NCBI GenBank assembly: GCA_009731375.1
Contig: BJOX01000121.1
Location: forward strand, 342,643 to 385,153
DNA: 42,511 nt
Reading direction: 5' to 3'
Source: Paulinella micropora
Taxonomy: Eukaryota > Cercozoa > Imbricatea > Euglyphida
Position numbers and translations under genes: made by a program. This document shows positions 1-7,575 of the stretch, one piece after another (positions within the stretch are counted from its first letter, which is position 1; each line of letters starts with the position of its first letter). The notes below the pieces were generated by a model that saw only the letters and a program-made list of their open reading frames with translations, ran no database searches and was not told the DNA's origin.

Positions 1-76
1 GACATAAGCCTCCAATACCCTTGTTCGAGGTCCTCCACCCCCCCGTGTCAGTCTCTCGCCTGATGATCGGGGCCAG
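1..76. other. Unassigned sequence at left edge
   Basis: Non-repetitive sequence ahead of the first (TAA)n array. POLR3B should continue leftwards here. I tried reading the minus strand after a possible acceptor near 58-62, but the phase-0 frame hits a stop after three codons and other frames do not resemble the expected RPC2 segment. I therefore leave it unassigned; it is probably intron. Confidence 0.5.
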
Positions 77-79
77 ATA

Positions 80-145
<66 letters not shown>

Positions 146-429
146 GTGCTTCTCTGTCAATGGCTGATGCATTTCTGCACATGCGCCTCCATCGTCTCAC
201 CCNNNNNNNNNNNNNNNNNNNNNNNNNNNNNNNNNNNNNNNNNNNNNNNNNNNNNNNNNNNNNNNNNNNNNNNNNNNNNNNNNNNNNNNNNNNNNNNNNN
301 NNNNNNNNNNNNNNNNNNNNNNNNNNNNNNNNNNNNNNNNNNNNNNNNNNNNNNNNNNNNNNNNNNNNNNNNNNNNNNNNNNNNNNNNNNNNNNNNNNNN
401 NNNNNNNNNNNATAATAATGATAATAATG

Positions 430-482
<53 letters not shown>

Positions 483-489
483 TATAATA
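77..489. repeat. (TAA)n arrays with SINE fragment and gap
   Basis: Two (TAA)n runs (about 80-145 and 412-489) lie on either side of a SINE fragment and an N-gap (203-411). On the minus strand they are (TTA)n tails directly following the SINE 3' ends. The second run has occasional TGA variants. The sequences after the two tails are identical, so the duplication may be real or an assembly effect. Confidence 0.85.
146..202 (-). mobile_element. SINE 3' end fragment (copy 1)
   Basis: These 57 bases repeat the 3' end of the complete element at 490-757 without visible change, then run into the gap at 203. Only the tail-proximal part is visible; the tRNA-like head is missing or lies in the gap. Confidence 0.75.
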
Positions 490-757
490 GTGCTTCTCTG
501 TCAATGGCTGATGCATTTCTGCACATGCGCCTCCATCGTCTCACCCGTGAGGGGAGTACGAAGAATTGACGATAAGCTCTAATGACACCCCCGCAAGGGC
601 AGTTCCAACACTTCCAGACGGGCCGGTATGTTCAATGAAAATACTGGTCCAGAAATAGACCGGTATGTTCAATGAAAATACTGGTGGCACCGACGGGAAT
701 CGAACTGGCGACAGGGCCCAGATGGTAGAACTTGACCACTGGGCTATCACGGTGTCC
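490..757 (-). mobile_element. tRNA-derived SINE, apparently full length (copy 2)
   Basis: Read on the minus strand from 757, the element starts with a tRNA-like head holding an A box and a B box. It continues into a tRNA-unrelated body with a tandem pair of about 40 bp (a CAGTATTTTCATTGAACATA motif twice) and ends in GAAGCAC followed by a (TTA)n tail. The tRNA-like head ends in GGTGCCACCA, like a tRNA 3' end. The same body recurs at 13924-14167 on the other strand, so it is dispersed. Such elements are normally transcribed by RNA polymerase III and mobilised by LINE proteins in trans. It lies in a POLR3B intron, in the same orientation as the gene. No target-site duplication can be read because both flanks are TAA repeats. 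Confidence 0.8.
697..746 (-). promoter_or_regulatory. Internal RNA polymerase III promoter (A and B boxes) of SINE
   Basis: A box TAGCCCAGTGG is at 736-746 and matches the short tRNA A-box consensus. B box GTTCGATTC is at 697-705 and matches GWTCRANNC exactly. Their spacing (about 30 nt) is tRNA-like. The copy at 13924 has the B box but is cut off just after the A box. Confidence 0.75.
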
Positions 758-766
758 AATAATAAT

Positions 767-807
<41 letters not shown>

Positions 808-841
808 CAACAACAACAACCAACAACAACAACAATGAGAC

Positions 842-904
842 CTGCGTGTTGATCGGTGTGTACTTGTTAGCCACCACTCCGCCGCTTGGCACGATGGCCC
901 CCAC
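842..904 (-). CDS. POLR3B: POLR3B exon 16 (last exon in window)
   Basis: 63 nt in phase 0, acceptor acgtag, donor ACGCAG|GTCTCA, encoding [22 protein letters not shown]-x-N-K-x-x-P matches the RPC2 segment after the D-A-D-G motif. The following exon is not found before the left edge. Confidence 0.85.
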
Positions 905-949
905 CTACGTGTGCATGTATATATGCATGCATGTACGTATGTATGTATT

Positions 950-981
<32 letters not shown>

Positions 982-993
982 TGTATGTACATG

Positions 994-1059
<66 letters not shown>

Positions 1060-1067
1060 ATATATTG

Positions 1068-1102
<35 letters not shown>

Positions 1103-2392
1103 GCGTGTATGAATGTATTTACCATAGCCAGCCCGTCCGCGTCCAGATGCATCGTCTTATTCTACATACATACAAACATACAAACATACATACATACATA
1201 CATACATACATACATACATGCAAACATACAAACATAAATATATACATACATACATACACACGCACATACACACATACACATGCCATACAGACACACACAC
1301 ACACACATACACACATACATACATGCATACATACATACATACATACATACATACATACATACATGCATACATGCATACATACATACATGCATACATACAT
1401 ACATGCATACATACATACATACATGCATACATGCATGCACACATACATACATACATACATACATACATACATACATACACATACATACATACACACACAC
1501 ACATACACATACACATACATACATACATACATACATACATACATACATACATACATACATACATGCATACATACATACATACATACATACATACATACAT
1601 ACATGAATACATACATACATACATGCATGCATGCATACATACATACATACATACATACTACAGACATAGATGCATACTTCACCGGGTGTGCGCGCAGTGT
1701 GGTGGTGTCGGGCTCTGCGGGCTTAAAAGAATGCAGGATGATGATGATGATGATGATGATAGACAGACAGACAGACAGACAGACTGACCAAACGAACGAA
1801 CAAACTGATCTTTGATGCACACATGCATGTCCAACCATCTCTTTAAAGAAATAGCTTCAAGCTATCGATTGCTATGGAATGCCAGACCAAAACAAAGACC
1901 GAAAGAATTGCATGGGACGTTGGGGGTGAACCTTCTAAACTTTGTTCACTAGCTGATGATGATGATGATGATGATGATGGCCAAATTTCATGGAATTTCC
2001 ATGAAAATAATCCATAACTTTAAATGGTTACTACAATCGCAATGAAAGGATCGGGTCAACGCTATTAATTATATGGGAGTTTAATCCATTAGGATGCTAC
2101 AACTTGGCGTAACATACATCCTGATAACCTCTCCCACTCCGGTAAACGGTTAAGTGTAAAATATAGGATGATGCATTACCGCGCGCCCGCGCTGTGTGGC
2201 GGCGTCGGGCTCGGCGGGCTTGAACAGCTGGTCTCGCGTCATGTTGGGGTGCATCAGAGTCAGGTTGGTGTCGAACTTCTTCCAGACAAGGCAACGACCT
2301 AGATAGATAGATAGGTAGGTTAGGTAGGTAGATATGCAGGTTGATATGTCTGGTCTATCAGCGCTGCATATCCAAGGACGATAGATAGATAG

Positions 2393-2437
<45 letters not shown>

Positions 2438-2754
2438 GGATAGATAGATATCTACACACATACATACATACATACATACATACAGACATACATACAGACA
2501 TACATACAGACATGCATACATACACACATATATACATACATACATACATACATACATACATACATACAGACATAGATAGCTAGCTACCGAAGCCGCGGTC
2601 CAAGGAGGACTTGTTGAGGACCAGCGCGTCTTCAATATCGTACCTGGATAGGTAGGTAGGTAGGTAAGTAGGTAGGTAGGTACGTAGGTACGTACGTAGG
2701 GAGATGGGTAGATGGGTAGATGGGTAGATGGATAGATAGATAGATTGATAGATT

Positions 2755-2807
<53 letters not shown>

Positions 2808-2864
2808 TTAGATAGATAGATAGATAGATAGATAGACAGATAGGTAGATAGATGGATAGATAGT

Positions 2865-2898
<34 letters not shown>

Positions 2899-3538
2899 CA
2901 TAGATAGATAGTTAGTCTGACCCGGAAAAGCTCATGACTGCCACGGACGCATTCTGTCCCGCAGGCAACTTCTCAAAACCAATCATCTCGATCACCTAGC
3001 AGTGCAGGCAGGTATGTATATATGCATCTATGTTTTGTATGTATGTATGTATGTATGTATGTATTATGTATGTATGTATGTATGTTGTATGTATGTATGT
3101 ATGTATGTATGTATGTATGTGTATATGTGTATGTGTGTATGCATGCATAGTAATAATGATAGTAGCAATCACAACAATAATAACCACAAATAAAAGCGTA
3201 CTTGAACAACCTATGAATTGTGAAGATATGACTGATCGCCTCTTACGCTTCCTTTTCCTCCCCACGAAAAGCAACGTTCTTCATTTATTAAAGTCGTTCA
3301 TTGCCACAACAACAACAACAACAACAACAACACCAACAAAAGAACAGAAGGACAGTTTACCCGCGTTTTGACCAGCGGTTTCTGCGGGTAGACTATTCCG
3401 TAGAGCAGGCGGTCGATACGGTTGAGCGTGTTATAGGCGATGTAGCCCATGCTCTGCTTGCCCATCGCACACTGGAACGTGTTGCGCGCGGCCTGGTTGT
3501 GGTTCGGGTAAGGCACGAGACCTGCACAAACATACACA

Positions 3539-3606
<68 letters not shown>

Positions 3607-3712
3607 CATGTATATATATATATATATTATATATACCATTATAATATATATATATACATATTATATATATATATATTATATTATATATATACATATATAC
3701 ATCCATATATAT

Positions 3713-3743
<31 letters not shown>

Positions 3744-6026
3744 TAATATAATATTATATGATAACTAGCATTTGTTGCGCGCTGCCTGGTTATGGTTCGG
3801 CCAAGGAACTAGACCTGCACAAAATATAATATGTATTGTACCATGTAATATAACATGATCTAGTATAATAATGTGAAGGTGTTGCCTGACTCCCAATCAA
3901 TCAAATCGAGCAGATCAAGCAAATCAAGTTCTATAATGTTCTGAAGGTGGTGACCGGCGACAACACCCATGATGCTCATCGAGTCGCAATCAATCAAATC
4001 GAGCAAATCAAGCAAATCAAGTTCTATAATGTTCTGAAGGTGGTGACCGGCGACAAGGCCCATGATGCTCATCGGGTCGCAATCAATCAAATCGAGCAAA
4101 TCAAGCAAATCAAGTTCTATAATGTTCTGAAGGTGGTGACCGGCGACAACGCCCATGATGCTCATCGAGTCGCAATCAATCAAATCGAGCAAATCAAGCA
4201 AATCAAGTTCTATAATGTTCTGAAGGTGGTGACCGGCGACAACGCCCATGATGCTCATCGGGTCGCAATCAATCAAATCGAGCAAATCAAGCAAATCAAG
4301 TTCTATAATGTTCTGAAGGTGGTGACCGGCGACAACGCCCATGATGCTCATCGAGTCGCAATCAATCAAATCGAGCAAATCAAGCAAATCAAGTTCTATA
4401 ATGTTCTGAAGGTGGTGACCGGCGACAACGCCCATGATGCTCATCGGGTCGCAATCAATCAAATCGAGCAAATCAAGCAAATCAAGCAAATCAAGTTCTA
4501 TACTGTTCTGAAGGTGGTGACCGGCGACAACGCCCATGATGCTCATCGGGTCGATTTCCAGGTGAGTGGTGGCGTCTGTGATGTCCTCCTCCCTAAATAT
4601 GCATATATGTATGTACAGAGGCCACCACATATACATTTAGATACATGTACATATACATATACATGTACATATACATATTCATATATATATACACAAACAT
4701 ATAGATACACACATACATAAGTATAATATGTATACTTGGACGTTAGCGAACAGAACAAGGCGGAAATAGCGGTGAGGTATGACTGTATGTATGTGTATAT
4801 CTATATGTTTGTGTATATGTATATGTACATGTACATGTATCTATAGGTATATGTACATGCATATGTAGAGAGGACATCACAGACGCCACCACATATACGT
4901 TTAGATACATGTACATATACATATACATGTACATATACATATACATATACATATACACAAACATATACGTTTAGATACATGTACATATACATATACATGT
5001 ACATATACATATACATATACATATACACAAACATATAGATATACGCATACATACAGTCATACCTCAGCGTTATTGTATAGAAATACACATATCTGAGGGC
5101 GATTTCCGCCTTGTTTTGTTCCTTCACGTGCAGGTATACATATTATACATGTCACATATACATAAATACATGTCACATATACATATCGAATTTACATGTA
5201 CATATACATACAGATGCAGTCACCTCAGTGCGATTTCCGCCTTGTTCTGTTCGTTGACATCCACATGTACATATACATATACATGTAATCATACCTCAGT
5301 GCGATTTCCGCGTTGTTTTGTTCGTTCACGTCCAGGTATACATATTATACATGTCACATATACATATCGCATTTCCATGTACATATACATACAGATACAG
5401 TCACCTCAGCGTGATTTCCGCGTTGCTGTTCGTTGACATCCACATGTACATATAGATATACATATAATCATACCTCAGTGCGATCTCCGCGTTGTTTTGT
5501 TCGTTCACATCCATATATACATATAGATATACATATAATCATACCTCAGTGCGATTTCCGCGTTGTTTTGTTCGTTCACATCCACATGTACATATATATA
5601 TACATATAATCATACCTCAGTGCGATTTCCGCGTTGTTCTGTTCGTTCACATCCACATGTACATATAGATATACATATAATCATACCTGAGTGCGATTTC
5701 CGCGTTGTTTTGTTCGTTCACATCCAGGTACTCCACCAGCCCGTCGCGTAGAAACCCGTCGAAGTCCTGCGCAAGCATGCATGTGTGCATGTGTACATCT
5801 ATGTATGTATGTATGTATGTATGTATGTATGTATGTATGTGCATGTATGTATGTATGTATGTATGTATGTATGTATGTATGTATGTATGTATGCATGTAG
5901 GTATACATGCTATGCATCTATGTATGTGTGTACCCGAATGCCCTCGTCCAGGCCGTCGAGGTGGTGCTGCAGAACCTGTCAGTGTGTCAACCAACCAACC
6001 AAACAACCAACCAACCAACCAAGCAA

Positions 6027-6081
<55 letters not shown>

Positions 6082-6095
6082 CCCAACCAACCAAC

Positions 6096-6133
<38 letters not shown>

Positions 6134-6139
6134 CCCAAC

Positions 6140-6193
<54 letters not shown>

Positions 6194-6215
6194 CCCAACC
6201 AACCAACCAACCAAC

Positions 6216-6257
<42 letters not shown>

Positions 6258-6334
6258 CCCAACCAACCAACCAATCAATCAATCAATCAATCAATCGATC
6301 GATCAATCAATCAATCAATCAATCAATCACCAAC

Positions 6335-6382
<48 letters not shown>

Positions 6383-6486
6383 CAAGCAAACAAGCAATCA
6401 ATCAATCAATAATCAATCAGTCAATCACCCAACCAACCAACCAACCAACCAATCAATCAATCAATCAATCAATCACCCAACCAACA

Positions 6487-6525
<39 letters not shown>

Positions 6526-6553
6526 GAATCAAGCGATCAATCAATCAATCAAT

Positions 6554-6592
<39 letters not shown>

Positions 6593-7096
6593 CCCACCAA
6601 CCCACCAACCAACCAACCAACCAACCAACCAAGAAGCGGTCTGCCCACCTACCTGCGGCTTGCGCTGGTGCACGAGGATGAGCGGGCGACACATGCGTCC
6701 GCCGTCGCAGGCGATGTAGATGGTGCGGTGGTTGTCCTTGCTGTAGATGGACACGTAGGGCGGGATCTGGCCGCAGCGGCGCAGCAGGCGGAAGTTGGCC
6801 GCCAGCTGTATATATATATATATATATATGTATATGTATATATAAATATATATGTATATATATAATAAATATAATATAATATAATATAATATAATATAAT
6901 ATAATATAATACAATACAATATAATATAATATAATATAATATAATATAATGTAATGTAATGTAATGTAATGTAATGTAATATAATATAATATAATATAAT
7001 ATAATATAATATAATAAAATATAATATAAAATAATATAATATAATATAATATAATATAATATAATATAATATATAATATAATATACAACTAATATG

Positions 7097-7184
<88 letters not shown>

Positions 7185-7520
7185 GGTAGGTAGGTAGGTA
7201 GGTAGGTAGGTAGGTAGGTAGGTGGTAGGTAGGTAGATTGGCCGGTGAGTGTGTGTGAGAGTGTGTGTGTGTATCTACCTCATGTGGGTAGCGTGCGCCG
7301 CCCAAGAGGCGGCCGTTCAGCAACACCAAGTACACGCCTAGATAACAGAGACAGGAACATGTATGTATTTCTTCTAGAAATTTATATCTTTCTATCTATC
7401 TATCTAGCATGTCCCAGAGGCGACCGTTGAGCAACACAAAGTACACGCCAAGACAATATGGACATATATACATGCATATAATGCTATCTGTCTATCATGC
7501 AAGCGCTGAGCAAGACCAAG

Positions 7521-7575
<55 letters not shown>

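Noticed and set aside
1-76. Next POLR3B exon
   Set aside because: Phase-0 frame after the possible acceptor stops after three codons and no frame resembles RPC2.
632-757. Functional tRNA gene
   Set aside because: A and B boxes are present, but acceptor and T stems do not pair properly and the sequence continues into a SINE body with tail.
886-1838. Long open frames (e.g. 886-1815 plus, 1119-1838 minus) full of YIHT / MYVC
   Set aside because: Translated (CATA)n and (TGTA)n arrays; tetranucleotide repeats without stop triplets stay open in all frames. No non-repeat domain.
3895-4560. CRISPR array
   Set aside because: Repeats are direct and regular, but the whole 93-bp unit is conserved, with no unique spacers, and the unit matches a POLR3B exon edge in a eukaryotic gene.
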